A stretch of DNA of 64,000 nt, taken from Volvox africanus (lineage: Eukaryota; Chlorophyta; Chlorophyceae; Chlamydomonadales; Volvocaceae). How positions within the stretch are numbered: the first letter of the stretch is position 1; the number at the start of each line of letters is the position of its first letter. Both the position numbers and the translations under genes were made by a program. Where the stretch lies: NCBI GenBank assembly GCA_030268105.1, contig BSDZ01000016.1:1123501-1187500 (forward strand). Direction: 5' to 3'. Positions 11,817 to 22,150 of this stretch are shown one piece after another. The notes under the pieces are model-generated. The model made no database searches, was not told the DNA's origin, and was given only the letters and a program-made list of their open reading frames with translations.

Positions 11817-11883
11817 ACAATTTGGGTTGATTTAATTTCGTGTTAATATGAGAAAGCGCCCACACTGAGTATAAGGTACTACA
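11817..11883 (-). repeat. AT-rich satellite, left flank of A1, ending in target duplication CTACA
   Basis: A short piece of the 230-250-bp satellite that continues at 14745 beyond the A1 insertion. The last five bases, CTACA (11879-11883), are repeated at 14745-14749. Confidence 0.8.
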
Positions 11884-11913
11884 TGTTAAAGAGATAAAGG
11901 AAGTATAAAGCTG

Positions 11914-14610
11914 CTATGACACCGCTTCAGCATAAGTGTTGGGCTCGGACACTTTGGTTGCGGCAGCCACATGGACCCGGCCGGCAACAGACCTAGGGTC
12001 CTCACTGCGCCACCACTCGGACGGCCGTTTTCGATCACGGACAGGGTACCTAGACTCAAAATTGTTACTCGCACCGGCAGCACCCACAGAGGGGCCAGCA
12101 CCGGACGAACTCCCCGAGGGACCTGCGCCGGAAGCATCACCACCCCCTGTTGGTCCACCGCTGTTATCCCCTGAACCTCCTGCACCAGTAGAGGATCCGC
12201 CACCTTGGGTGTGAGGGGCCGGTTCCCACTCATCATTATCATCATCATCATCACTATCACTATCAGAATCAGGCGTACTGTCTACGGGGTTGCGCCACCT
12301 TACGGACTTCTTTGCACGACTAGCTTGCTGTGCTTTCTCACCGACATTCCGCTCATCAAAGGTGACATCAGAGTGCACCGACACTACATTGTCTGAAAAA
12401 AGGATACGGTACTGGCCTGCATCGCCGTACCCAACCAGAACACCCTTGCGACTTACCGGATCTAATTTATTGCGCTTCTCCTTGGGGATATGGACATATG
12501 CCGTACATCCAAACACACGCAGATGACTCACATCAGGATGTTCCCCTGAGAAAGCTTCATACGGGGTGCAGGGCCGACCGGACACAGGTGAAATATTCCG
12601 AAGGTAATTCGCCGTAGAGACAGCCTCAGCCCACATGCATTGGGGAAGTTGAGACTCAGCCAATAGAGCACGCATCTTCTCTAACAGAGTCCTATTCAAG
12701 CGCTCAGCAGCTCCATTCTGCTCGGGGGCATACCCCACCGTAGGCCCATGCCGAATCCCTTTCGTACGGAAAAACTCCTGCAGGGGACTGTTAATGAACT
12801 CACCCCCTTGATCAGACCGTACCTCCTTGACCCGAAAACCACTGTACGTCTCCAGCTGATTCACCATAGTCATCACCTTGTCCTTCACCGCTTCCTTGGT
12901 AGGTGTAAAGGCTACAGCCGAAAAACCAGTATAGTCATCCAACAAGACAGTTAGGTAGAGGGAACCCGTTGGTGTTCGCTCAGGCATCGGACCACAAACA
13001 TCAAGATGAATAAGAGCTAGTGGTTGATCCACCTTATGCCCAGTTGATGGGAAGGGCCCTCGGCGCTGTCGTGACATCACACATGGCTCGCACACACCCG
13101 CATCTCCGGCTCCCTTCACCTGCTCCTTTGCAAAACGCACCCCTGACACCATGCCTTCACCCACCAACCTCTCAAGATTACCTAGGCCAAGGTGTCCATA
13201 CCGGCGGTGCCACAAGTCCATTGATTCAGATGCAGACTTCCCATGAGCCACTCCACCAAAAGGCTGGGTGTATCTCAACCTGGAAGCAGACCTGGGAATC
13301 GAAAAACATGATAGGGCATACAGGTCGCCCAAGCGCTGGCCCGTCAGAATCTTCTCACCACCCTTGCGCATAGTGACTTGGCCATCCTCAAAGCAAACTG
13401 ACCCACCCTGCTTATCCAGGGCAGCAACTGACAGCACATTTGCAAAGCTGTCAGGAACAAGATACACCTCTTCCACCGTCACCCGTGCATGCATATTGAC
13501 CCCGGGGATAAGCCTCAGAGTCCCTACCGCTGTGGGCCTGATGATCCCCCCGTTCACACTCAGGATCTCAAACTTTTCTGACTCCGCCAGCTCGCGGACG
13601 TCCACTATCTGATCTGCATCATATGTCAGATGATGAGATGCACCAGAATCCAGGTACCAACCTTTCAGGCGGTCAGACCCAGATGCCACAAAGGCAAAGT
13701 TCCTCGGGCTAGCATTGCCCCTGTCGCCGGCACCGTCCACATGGTCGTGCCGGCCATAACCTCGGCGGTCGCTCCCCAAGCTGGGCCCGCCCGCGGCCTC
13801 TCCATGGCCGCCCATTCTTGTGCGCTCCAGGCCGCCTGACCCATAACCGGGTCCTCTAGGCGCCGAGCTCCATGAGCCAGACCTCTGAGCCATCCTGGGG
13901 GCAGTGCACCCCCTCTCCAGATGCCCGGGCTTTCCACAGTTCCAGCACTGCAGTGGCTCCCGTGATCCGCCGCGGACGTGGCTTCCTCCACGTCGGGGCG
14001 CACTTCCTGTGGCTGAGCTTCCCCTACCCGCACTGACAAAAGCAGACGAGCTGGTAGAGGCCTCATGCATGCTCCCTACCCTAGCTTCGAACGCCAGCAG
14101 TTGTGCGGTTGCACTAGACAGCGTAAGCTCACCAGACTGTGTCGTCAAAATCGACACTATCACCTCATACTTCTGAGGTAGACCCGTCAGCATTGCATAC
14201 GTCATGTGTTGTTCACTGGTGGCCTGGCCCACCTTCAGCAGATCTGTGTGTAGCTCCCGCACTCTTGCAAGGTACACCGGCAGGGCCTCTCCCTTCTTCA
14301 TTGCCAGCTTAGTATACTCCTGACGCAGCTGAGATCTGCGGGCATGGTTGTTGGCGGCAAAAATCGCAGCAAGGCCATCCCACGCCATTTTGGCGTTCGG
14401 CGATGCCTTGATGACCGGCAGATGGCAGTCCTTCACATTTTTCACCAGCAGAGTCTTCACTCGCTCCGATGCAGCGACCTCTTCATCTGTAACCGGCTCA
14501 GTCAACAGCGCCCTGTTCAAGTTATGCTCAGCACACAAGTTCTCAAACCGATAGGCCCATGTAGAGTAGTTGTTGAGATCGAGGGGTTCAGCCAACTTGT
14601 CCTTGCCCAT
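11914..14610 (-). CDS. gag-pol: Copia-A gag-pol, C-terminally truncated (gag, protease, integrase)
   Basis: An 898-residue ORF matching the first about 895 residues of the 1,400-residue copia-A polyprotein. It holds the gag domain, the zinc knuckle CWNCGKPGHLERGC, the protease motif WYLDSGASHH, the GAG-pre-integrase LWHRRYGHLG, and the integrase core with D, D and E in DVCGP, RSDQGGEF and PEQNGAAERLNR. It then passes through an acidic linker and stops at TAG where the deletion joins the LTR remnant. RT and RNase H are missing, so it cannot move by itself. Start chosen at the ATG of MGKDKLAEPL, shared by all A copies. Confidence 0.9.
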   Translation of the reverse strand: MGKDKLAEPLDLNNYSTWAYRFENLCAEHNLNRALLTEPVTDEEVAASERVKTLLVKNVKDCHLPVIKASPNAKMAWDGLAAIFAANNHARRSQLRQEYTKLAMKKGEALPVYLARVRELHTDLLKVGQATSEQHMTYAMLTGLPQKYEVIVSILTTQSGELTLSSATAQLLAFEARVGSMHEASTSSSAFVSAGRGSSATGSAPRRGGSHVRGGSREPLQCWNCGKPGHLERGCTAPRMAQRSGSWSSAPRGPGYGSGGLERTRMGGHGEAAGGPSLGSDRRGYGRHDHVDGAGDRGNASPRNFAFVASGSDRLKGWYLDSGASHHLTYDADQIVDVRELAESEKFEILSVNGGIIRPTAVGTLRLIPGVNMHARVTVEEVYLVPDSFANVLSVAALDKQGGSVCFEDGQVTMRKGGEKILTGQRLGDLYALSCFSIPRSASRLRYTQPFGGVAHGKSASESMDLWHRRYGHLGLGNLERLVGEGMVSGVRFAKEQVKGAGDAGVCEPCVMSRQRRGPFPSTGHKVDQPLALIHLDVCGPMPERTPTGSLYLTVLLDDYTGFSAVAFTPTKEAVKDKVMTMVNQLETYSGFRVKEVRSDQGGEFINSPLQEFFRTKGIRHGPTVGYAPEQNGAAERLNRTLLEKMRALLAESQLPQCMWAEAVSTANYLRNISPVSGRPCTPYEAFSGEHPDVSHLRVFGCTAYVHIPKEKRNKLDPVSRKGVLVGYGDAGQYRILFSDNVVSVHSDVTFDERNVGEKAQQASRAKKSVRWRNPVDSTPDSDSDSDDDDDNDEWEPAPHTQGGGSSTGAGGSGDNSGGPTGGGDASGAGPSGSSSGAGPSVGAAGASNNFESRYPVRDRKRPSEWWRSEDPRSVAGRVHVAAATKVSEPNTYAEAVS

Positions 14611-14641
14611 GTTGTTCTTGGTTCTCTCAGAGCGCCCAGGC

Positions 14642-14654
14642 GGGGCTCATAACC
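14642..14654 (-). other. Half-tRNA-type PBS of A1
   Basis: GGTTATGAGCCCC directly follows the LTR end on the minus strand. Its complement, GGGGCTCATAACC, carries the CAT anticodon and reads like the anticodon arm of initiator tRNA-Met, as in Drosophila copia, Ty5 and Volvox Osser. Confidence 0.7.
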
Positions 14655-14744
14655 TGTTGAAGTCAGCAAAGCGCCCGGCCCCTCGTGGGCCGTATTACTT
14701 GCTCTGACATTCTTTCGTATATGAGTGTTGCTCACATTCCAACA
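14655..14744 (-). repeat. 90-bp LTR at the 5' end of A1
   Basis: Minus strand TGTTGGAATG...CTTCAACA. It is near-identical to solo LTRs at 21333-21422, 35062-35151 and 63210-63299 and unrelated to the 303-bp LTR of the other copia-A copies. Confidence 0.85.
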
Positions 14745-15427
14745 CTACAATGCAATGCAATTAGAAAATACACGTTCAATTGTTGCAAAATGTTCAGAAA
14801 CTAAAAGGATAAAAGCGAAAGCAAATGCACCAGCACTCATAAGTGCATTTGTCAGCCGGAACCATGATACTTGCTGTCTGAATGGAATTTTAAATTTCGG
14901 ATGAGGAGCACCAGTGTGGGGTCATTCAAGTTCTCGTTTAAAGTCACGAAAGCGCCCACATTCAGTTCAGGAACTGCAATGCAATGCCATAAGAAAAGCA
15001 TATTTTAAAAATGGGAAAATGTTCAAAAATAAGCTTTAAGCGTTCAAAAGCCAAAAAGTTGAAAAGCATAAGCAAATGTTAAAACAGTTATGCCTTTCAC
15101 AACCAGAACCCATTATGATTGCTGTTCTGATGCGAATGGTGTTGATATTTCAGCTGGAGAGCTATCATATAGGGTGATTTAATTTCATTTGAACAGAAAG
15201 AAGCGCCCAGATTGAGTATGAGGTACTGCAATGCAATAAAATTACAAAAGCAAAATAAAAAGTGCCAAATGGTTCAGAAACTGAAAGGACTTTAAATACA
15301 AGAAAGCGCACACATTTAGTAAAGCAACTGCAATTCAATGCAATTAAGCGAGAAATTCAATGACCCCACAATGGTGCTCCTCATCCTAAATTTAAAATCC
15401 CATTCAGACAGCAATCATCATGGTTTC
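14745..15427 (-). repeat. AT-rich satellite, inverted relative to the other modules (empty site for the solo LTR)
   Basis: Imperfect units of about 230-250 bp with landmarks GCGCCCACA and CAATGCAATG. At 15081-15085 it contains one uninterrupted AAAAC where other copies carry a 90-bp LTR between two GTTTT copies. No coding potential. Confidence 0.8.
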
Positions 15428-15718
15428 TCTTGAGAAGATAGGAGCAACCGATGCGAAACGTGGATAGATTACAATGTATTGACGCAGGAACCGTGTATAT
15501 TTGGCATAAATAATTATAGTATCAACGTTAGTAACGCACAAGACTGACTAGAGCATAGTGCGCATAAACAATATACTTGCAATAATAACTGTACGGCACT
15601 CGTCTCGATATCTAACTCACATCGTAGTTACTCGCACCTAAGTAAGAGCTATTACACAACCATTACCAAACTGTATTACGATGACGTGAAATCCCGCATA
15701 ATCGCAACAATCACAACA
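15428..15718 (-). repeat. Copia-C 3' LTR (C1)
   Basis: 291 bp. The purine tract on its internal side reads CACCCCCTCGGG on the plus strand. It abuts satellite sequence on the left. Confidence 0.8.
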
Positions 15719-16023
15719 CACCCCCTCGGGATGCACGTCATGGTCGAATAGGGCACTTCAATATCACACCCCCTCAAAGATAGTAGCGTCAAGTTGCTAA
15801 GTATCACTGAAATAAACCTCTACGATAAGGCAATTGAGACGATGCTGGACTGGTGCTGTTAGATGCCACAATAAGAATAAGTAATCCTTCGCTTATGAAA
15901 ATTATTGTCAAATGAGATAATTACCTCACTATCGAATACAGATTAACTACAGCCAGCCACCCGGACTCACGCCTTATTGGCCTATATGAGCTGGTCTCTA
16001 CCAACAAATCGATGACTTCCTCG
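15719..16023 (-). other. Copia-C 3' untranslated region
   Basis: About 300 bases between the pol stop and the 3' LTR. It contains the polypurine tract next to the LTR and a second CACCCCCTC at about 15763-15771. No ORF or other feature seen. Confidence 0.6.
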
Positions 16024-19000
16024 TCAGGTATCGTCTAGTCCCATCTCTCGGCGGCACCAGACGAACTTTCCTTCTGGCAGTGGTTTGGTCAATGCGTCCG
16101 CCACCATCTCCTCCGTGCGGCAATGCCTCAGTGCCACGTCGCCCTCTATCACTCTCTCACGAATCATGTGATGCTGTACATCAATATGCTTAGACCGTGA
16201 TGAGGTAATGGGGTTGTTGCCTAGGTCTAAGGCCCCTTGTGAGTCTATGTTGATTCTGATTCCGTCGGAGTCCGCCTTTAGGTCCCCGCATAGCTTATTC
16301 AACCAAAGGACTTCCCTGACGGCGCTGGAAAGGGCCTGGTATTCAGCCTCCACGGATGACGCTGCCACGGTGCGCTGCAACTGACTGCTCCAGCTGATTG
16401 CGGTACCATTAACGCGAAATACGTACCCAGTCGTGGATCACCTTGAGTTAGTGTCTCCTGCCCAGTCCGAATCGCAATATCCATCGATGATCTCCTTGCC
16501 CTCCCGCCGGAACTGTAGGCCCAGGTTGCGCGTGCCCGCCACGTAGTGAAGGACCCCCTTTGCCATGCCCATTGCTGGTTTGGTTGGCTTGGCCATGAAT
16601 CGTGACAACATGCTGAGGGTGAAGCCAAGGTCTGGACGCGTGCTGACTGCCAGGTAGTTGAGCTCGCCAATGAGTGCTCTGTACGGCGTCGGATCCTCCA
16701 ACAGCTCGGTGTCTTTGTCCAGGTGAAGTTTTGCGCCCACAGCTATGGGGATGGCTCTGGGTTTAACCTCGCTCATGCCATGGTTATGCAGGATGCGTTC
16801 CACATAGCTGGATTGTGATAGCGTGATCTCTCCATTGGGCTGCCGTCGAACTTCCATGCCCAGAAATACCTCAATGCGGCCAAGATCTCTCACCTTGAAT
16901 AGTTTGCTGATTTCTGCCTTGAGATTTCGGATCAGCTCGGGGTCTTTAGCCGCAATGCACATGTCGTCCACGTGGACCAGCATGAACACGTCTCCTTTGT
17001 TGTTGTTTGCTCTCACGAACATCGCTTGGTCGGATTTAGATGTGGTGAGTCCGATTTCAGCGAATTTGGTGCACAGTTTGTCGTACCAGCAGCGGGATGC
17101 TTGGCGGAGGCCATATATCGACTTGAGTAGACGGCAGGCAGCTCCTGGGGTTGCCGGTGGTGGTTTCATCCAGATTTCTTCTTTGAGGTCGCCGTTCAAA
17201 AATGCCGTGGAGACATCTAGTTGGTGTACATTGAAGTCCCTTGCGGCGGCGATGGCCAGGATGGCCCGGAATGATGAGCCTCGTGATGTAGGTGCAAACA
17301 GTTTTCCAAAATCCACCCCCTCGCGTTGTGCAAAGCCCTTCGCAACCAGACGCGCCTTGTATCTGTCGATTGAGCCATCAGGGCATGTCTTGACTTTGTA
17401 GACCCAGCGGCAGGGTAGGACGTTTGTGCCAGGCGGTGGAATGCCAATTTCCCATGTGCCGTTGGTCATGTGGGCAATTATCTCATCGTTCATTGCTTGT
17501 TGCCACTTGATGCGGTGAGGGCCTCTGATCACGTCATGGTGAGATTTGGGTTCTTGTATTCTGGCGGCCATGTTGATACGCGCTGCCACCGATCTTTGAG
17601 TGCGCCACCACTCACATGGGCGCTTTTGCACGCGGATGGGGTAGTGGTTGGCTAACCTCGTGTTGTCCTCATCCATGTCTTCAATGTCGGAGTCGTCGGT
17701 GTCCTCAGGTTGTATTGGGTCTTGCCTTGGTTGGCTTCCCGATGGGCCCGCTCCATCGTTGACGGCTCCTGTTCCCGCTGTATTTGGATAGCTTTGCGCT
17801 GTGCGTGTTACGGGAGGTGGTGGTTGAGGTGGATTTGGCTCGTGGCCATCACCATTGTGTGCATTGGTGGACATAGGGACAGCTCTCGGTCGTGGCTCTG
17901 GGTCGTCCATGTCGGAATTGGAGTCAGTTTCAGCATTGTCACGGTTGTCGTCCGAGGGTTTGTATGGTTCGTGCGTGGCCTGTTGTTCATCGAATACAAC
18001 ATCGCTGTGTCTTGATACTGACCCGTCCGGGAATAATATCCGGTAGCTGCCCCCATCGCCATATCCCACCATTATACCTCGTCGACTCACGGGATCCAGT
18101 TTGTTGCGCTTTGCCTTGGGCACGTGGACATAAGCCGTGCAGCCACAAACGCGCAAATGATCGACCTCTGGAACCTTTCCAGTGAAGAGCTCGTACGGGG
18201 TACGGGAGATACCATCTGCTGGGGATATATTGCGTAGGTAGTCGGCTGTGGCTGCCGCCTCAGCCCACATTTTTTGAGGGAGTTTGGATTCCAGCAATAG
18301 GGCGCGCATCTTTTCCAGCAGGGTCCGGTTTAATCGCTCTGCAGCGCCATTTTGTTCAGGGGTGTATCCAACTGTTGGCCCATGCCTGATCCCTCTGGAA
18401 GCAAAGAAGGCTTGTAGTTGGGAATTGACGAATTCTCCTCCTCTGTCGGACCGCATCTCCCACGTCTTATGTCCACACATGTTCTCCAGCTGATTTATCA
18501 TCGTTACCAGCTTGTCCTTAACCGCCTCCTTGGTGTTGGTGAATGCAACTGCTGAAAACTTTGTGCAGTCATCCATCAGGACAGTCATGTACCGTGACCC
18601 ATTTGGGGTGTTGTCCGGCATGGGGCCGCAGACGTCCACATGGATGAGCTCCATTGGTCTATCAGATTTGTGCCCCGTGGATTTGTGGGTTCCGCGCGTT
18701 TGCCGTGATAAAACACAAGTCTCGCACTTGGCGGGGGTGACCTTCTGTTGTGGTACATCGTCGACGCCTATCACCATTCCGTGCCTGATTAGCTTCTGCA
18801 GACCTCCGAGTCCAATGTGCCCAAAGCGTCGGTGCCACAGGCCTTCGCTTTGGCTTGATAGCTTGGCGTGGGCAGCACCGGCAAAGCTGAAATGTGCGTC
18901 GTTAGGTTGACCGACGTCACACTCCAACCTATATAAATTACCTTCTCGTCGGCCTGCAATGATGATGTTTCCATAACGTTTTACGTAGACCATATGCTTG

Positions 19001-19449
19001 GTGAACATGATTTCCCCTTCATCGGATCTGTCGTTGATAGACGAGACGGATAGGACTTTGACGCAGCTGTGTGGCACCACGTAAGCGTTGTTGATGGTGA
19101 TTTTGGTGTCGGGGTAGAGTGTGGACACCAGTATGAGGGTGCCTACCGTGATAGGTTGAATGGTTTTCCCACCCATGCTCATGATATCAAAACGTTCCCG
19201 TCGGCTTATTCCAACCACGTTGGTTAGCTCCCATTCGTCGTACGTGATGTTGTGAGATGCGCCGGAGTCCACGTACCACCCTTGTAATTTGTCGTATTGG
19301 GATCCCACGAATGCGCAGTTCTCTGGTTGATTGGATCGTCGCTCTCCACTTTCCTGTCGACTTGTTGGCCTGGATAACGCTGTGGCGTCGACGGTGTTGT
19401 GGCTCCTGTTGCCCTGGGTTGCCCTTGTAGTTGCCATCTTGTCTGTCAC
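16024..19449 (-). pseudogene. pol: Copia-C pol (protease, integrase, RT, RNase H) with nonsense codon
   Basis: The frame is continuous from 19449 to 16024 except for TGA at 16438-16440, which replaces an Arg codon (CGA in relatives) in the RNase H motif SDWAGDT-x-R-R-STTGY. Visible domains: protease WYVDSGASHN, GAG-pre-integrase LWHRRFGHIG, integrase catalytic D/D/E in HVDVCGP, RSDRGGEF and PEQNGAAERLNR, RT with FLNGDLKEE and VHVDDMC (HVDD for the usual YVDD), then RNase H with SSVEAEYQAL and SKHIDVQHHM after the stop. The break removes only the RNase H end, a young-looking inactivation. Confidence 0.88.
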
Positions 19450-20037
19450 GTCTTATTTGGCCTGGAGGTTGTGGCATGCGTGGTGCGCGGCATTGTCGCG
19501 TGGTATGTCCATAATTTTCGCATAGTTGGCATTGCACTGTCCCGCCGTAGCCATAACCTGATCTGTGTTCATTTTGGCTTACTCCGTTGTGGCCATCTCT
19601 TCCATAAGTCCATGTATCCCCTTGATTGATGATTGGCATATTCCTGTATCCTCAATGAAACGTGTTGCCGCGATGGTTCCATCAGTCGTGGCTGTTGTTG
19701 GCAGCGCTCCATGTGCCTCCTCGACTTGTGCCGGCAAATGCGACCGAATTACCTCCGTAGTCGCGTTCAATTGTGTCATGATGATTGCGGCTAGTCTCGC
19801 TGTGATATTGTCCGGTGCTGCAATTGTCTCTTTGGCTTGTTGCACTGAAAGCAATGGAATCACCCTCTGCATCGACTTGTTTCTCAAAAGCCAATAGTTA
19901 AGCGCCCACGGTATCCAAATTGTATTGGCCATTGACTGTCAGTGTGGTAACAATGACCGAGAATTTCTTCGGGAGTCCCACCAGTAGATTGTAGGTAGGT
20001 AACTTCCCGTTCGGTCTGATAACCTATCCTTTCCCAT
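19450..20037 (-). pseudogene. gag: Copia-C gag, deleted and interrupted
   Basis: The ATG at 20037 is followed within 20 bases by a deletion of about 380 bp that is present in C2 (33362-33744) and C3. The remainder carries a 4-base duplication (GTAG) that shifts frame and a TGA in the NNSHD segment where C3 has GGA. The zinc knuckle C-x2-C-x4-H-x4-C (CQLCENYGHTTRQC) survives at about 19490-19540. Confidence 0.8.
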
Positions 20038-20332
20038 TGTTGCGCGTTACAGTTCCGGATGTAGGCAGGCGATTATGGTCGTTGTTGACCAGAGGCGGCG
20101 GTCGCTGTGCTCCATATTTTGTGGACCAGTATTCGCGTCACGAGTGATTCCTCAATTCTCGCACCACGAGCAGTCGCTGATTCCGGCACTCAGAGCTTTT
20201 GGCGACTTCAGTTGTAGAGTCAAAGTTGCCAGACTTGTATTTGCCACCACCAATTGAAAGCGCTTGGCCAAAAGGTTGATGCCTATGCCTTGACGAGATA
20301 ATTACGGCTCAGAAGAGCCGGGGCTCATAACC
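20038..20332 (-). other. Copia-C leader with PBS at 20320-20332
   Basis: This is the leader between gag ATG and the 5' LTR. The PBS GGTTATGAGCCCC (minus strand) is identical to that of copia-A although the LTRs differ. No gene seen in the rest. Confidence 0.7.
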
Positions 20333-20623
20333 TCTTACGAAGATAGGAGCAACCGATGCGAAATGTGGATAGATTACAATGTATTGATGCAGGAACCGTG
20401 TATATTTGGCATAAATAATTATAGTATCAACGGTAGTAACGCGCAAGACTAACTAGAGCATAGTGCGCATAAACAATATACTCGCGATAATAACTGTACG
20501 GCACTTGTCTCGATATCTAACTCACATCGTAGTTACTCGCACCTAAGTAAGAGCTATTACACAACCATTACCAAACTGTATTACGATGACGTGAAATCCC
20601 GCATGATCGCAACAATCGCAACA
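20333..20623 (-). repeat. Copia-C 5' LTR (C1)
   Basis: 291 bp, the same length as the 3' LTR, with scattered differences. It is followed on the right by CATCGCCGCCACCTCGAGG, which also follows the LTRs of C2 and C3, so all three share an ancestral flank. Confidence 0.82.
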
Positions 20624-20724
20624 CATCGCCGCCACCTCGAGGAAGGGAGAAAGGGAGGGAGACGAACATCGAAATGCTGGTTATAATCGCTGGCGAAGCC
20701 AGGACTTACCGTGAAGGATGACTG
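20624..20724. other. Spacer between copia-C LTR and TRIM1
   Basis: Purine-rich sequence (GGAAGGGAGAAAGGGAGG) and short unique sequence; conserved in the copies at 34353 and 62501. Nothing else seen. Confidence 0.5.
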
Positions 20725-21010
20725 TGTTTAGAGTGAGCAACAGTCATATACGAATGAATGACAGAGCAAGTAGTACGGCCCAGGGAGGGGCCGGACGCTT
20801 TGCTGACTTCAACTAGTCGCCGGTTCGATACCCGCTGGTTGTTGACCAGGGTTGAGGGAACCGGTATATGGCAGCAGGGGGAAGTTCGAGAGGACTTAGT
20901 GAGTGTCCCTCACAGGGGAGTGTAGAGAATGAGCAACACTTATAAATGGAAGATTGTCAGATCAAGTAATACCGCCCAGGGAGGGGCCGGGCGCATTGCT
21001 GACTATAACA
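20725..21010 (+). mobile_element. TRIM1: 286-bp miniature LTR element, copy 1
   Basis: Two related 90-bp direct repeats (20725-20814 and 20921-21010; TGTTTAGAGTGAGC and TGTAGAGAATGAGC starts) flank 106 bp. The internal part ends in a purine tract (CAGGGGAG) before the second repeat and contains GGTTCGATACCC, similar to a tRNA T-arm/B box. No coding capacity. The repeats match the solo LTR and the A1 5' LTR family. Other copies: 34454-34739 and 62602-62887. Confidence 0.75.
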
Positions 21011-21825
21011 TTAACAGACTGACTGTCGTCCGCATCAAATGCTGCTGCCAAAGCGAAGACCCAAGAAAACTAGGTTGCCGCCAAGGCCGCAAATTAATGT
21101 ACAAAAAACTGAATCACACTATTAATTGCACTGAAAAAAACTGAATTGCACTATTTATTTAGCTTTTGTAATTTTATTGCATTCCAGTACCTCATACTCA
21201 ATCTGGGCGCTTCTTTCTGTTCAAATGAAATTAAATCACCCTATATAATAGCTCTCCAGCTGAAATATCAACGCCATTCGCATCAGAACAGCAATCATAA
21301 TGGGTTCTGGCTGTGAAAGGCATAACTGTTTTTGTTGGAATGTGAGCAACACTCATATACGAAAGAATGTCAGAGCAAGTAATACGGCCCACCAGGGGCC
21401 GGGCGCTTTGCTGACTTCAACAGTTTTAACATTTGCTTAAGCTTTTCAACTTTTTGGCTTTTGAACGCTTAAAGCTTATTTTTGAACATTTTCCCATTTT
21501 TAAAATATGCTTTTCTTATGGCATTGCATTGCAGTTCCTGAACTGAATGTGGGCGCTTTCATGACTTTAAACGAGAACTTGAATGACCCCACACTGGTGC
21601 TCCTCATCCGAAATTTAAAATTCCATTCAGACAGCAAGTATCATGGTTCCGGCTGACAAATGCACTTATGAGTGCTGGTGCATTTGCTTTCACTTTTATC
21701 CTTTTAGTTTCTGAACATTTTGCAACAATTGAACGTGTATTTTCTAATTGCATTGCATTGTAGTACCTTATACTCAGTGTGGGCGCTTTCTCATATTAAC
21801 ACGAAATTGAATCAACCTAAATTGT
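21011..21825 (+). repeat. AT-rich satellite, about 230-250-bp units, copy 1
   Basis: Three imperfect units marked by ACTCAATCTGGGCGC / AACTGAATGTGGGCGC / ACTCAGTGTGGGCGC, with GCATTGCATTG and CAGACAGCAAGTATCATGG recurring. The first two are separated by the inserted solo LTR at 21333-21422. No coding capacity. Confidence 0.8.
21333..21422 (+). repeat. Solo 90-bp LTR with GTTTT target duplication
   Basis: TGTTGGAATG...CTTCAACA flanked by GTTTT (21328-21332 and 21423-21427). The unoccupied site is present at 15081-15085. It is a solo LTR left after recombination, or a directly inserted LTR. Confidence 0.9.
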
Positions 21826-22150
21826 TGTTAAAGTCAGCAAAGCGACCGGCCCTCCCTGGCCGGTCATTTATACGTATATGAGTGTTGCTCACTCTTAACA
21901 CGCCCCCGTGAGCGACACTCCGTAAGTCCTCACGTTTTCCCCATGGCTGCCTCGTCCCGGCCACCCTGCCCTGGTCAACAGGGCGACTTCTCATCCAGCC
22001 GCGCACATGCGCTCAGGGCTCATATACTTTGAAGGAGATAGAGGAAGTATACCACTGCAATGATGTATTACAGTAGTCAGAAGAGGTCAGAAGTATAAGA
22101 CACTAGACGATTGCTAGCACAACCGCCACCTCCGACGCCACAAGCACCAC
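21826..22150 (-). mobile_element. Composite TRIM2/LTR-B fragment, copy 1
   Basis: Inverse of the structure at 11512-11816: a shortened LTR (21826-21900, 75 bp), a non-coding internal part with a CGCCCCCGTGAG purine-tract complement, then the LTR-B 3' end and GC-rich U3 edge up to 22150. Confidence 0.65.

Larger units (their letters stand above)
11884..14744 (-). mobile_element. Copia-A element A1: truncated, with mismatched LTR ends
   Basis: Both ends are flanked by CTACA. The 5' end (right) is a 90-bp LTR of the TRIM type; the 3' end (left) is 36 bases of a copia-A type LTR (TGTTAAAGAGATAAAGG). Between them lie gag, protease and integrase; RT, RNase H and most of the 3' LTR are deleted, with the break between LTR ...GCTATGA and the internal CACCGCTTC. 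The shared target duplication indicates that the chimera integrated as one molecule. Confidence 0.85.
15428..20623 (-). mobile_element. Copia-C element C1 (two 291-bp LTRs, broken ORFs)
   Basis: A second Ty1/copia family, with coding region related to copia-A but different LTRs. Both LTRs are 291 bp. On the minus strand they start TGTTG and appear to end AAGA rather than CA, so the ends are non-canonical or slightly misplaced. Gag has an internal deletion and stops; pol has a stop in RNase H. No obvious target duplication was seen. Confidence 0.88.

Noticed and set aside
15428..20623. Target duplication for copia-C C1
   Set aside because: Five-base flanks (GTTTC left, CATCG right) do not match, and the exact LTR edge is uncertain because the LTR lacks a CA end.
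20815..20850. tRNA gene in TRIM1
   Set aside because: Only a T-arm-like stretch is present; no acceptor, D or anticodon arms could be folded around it.
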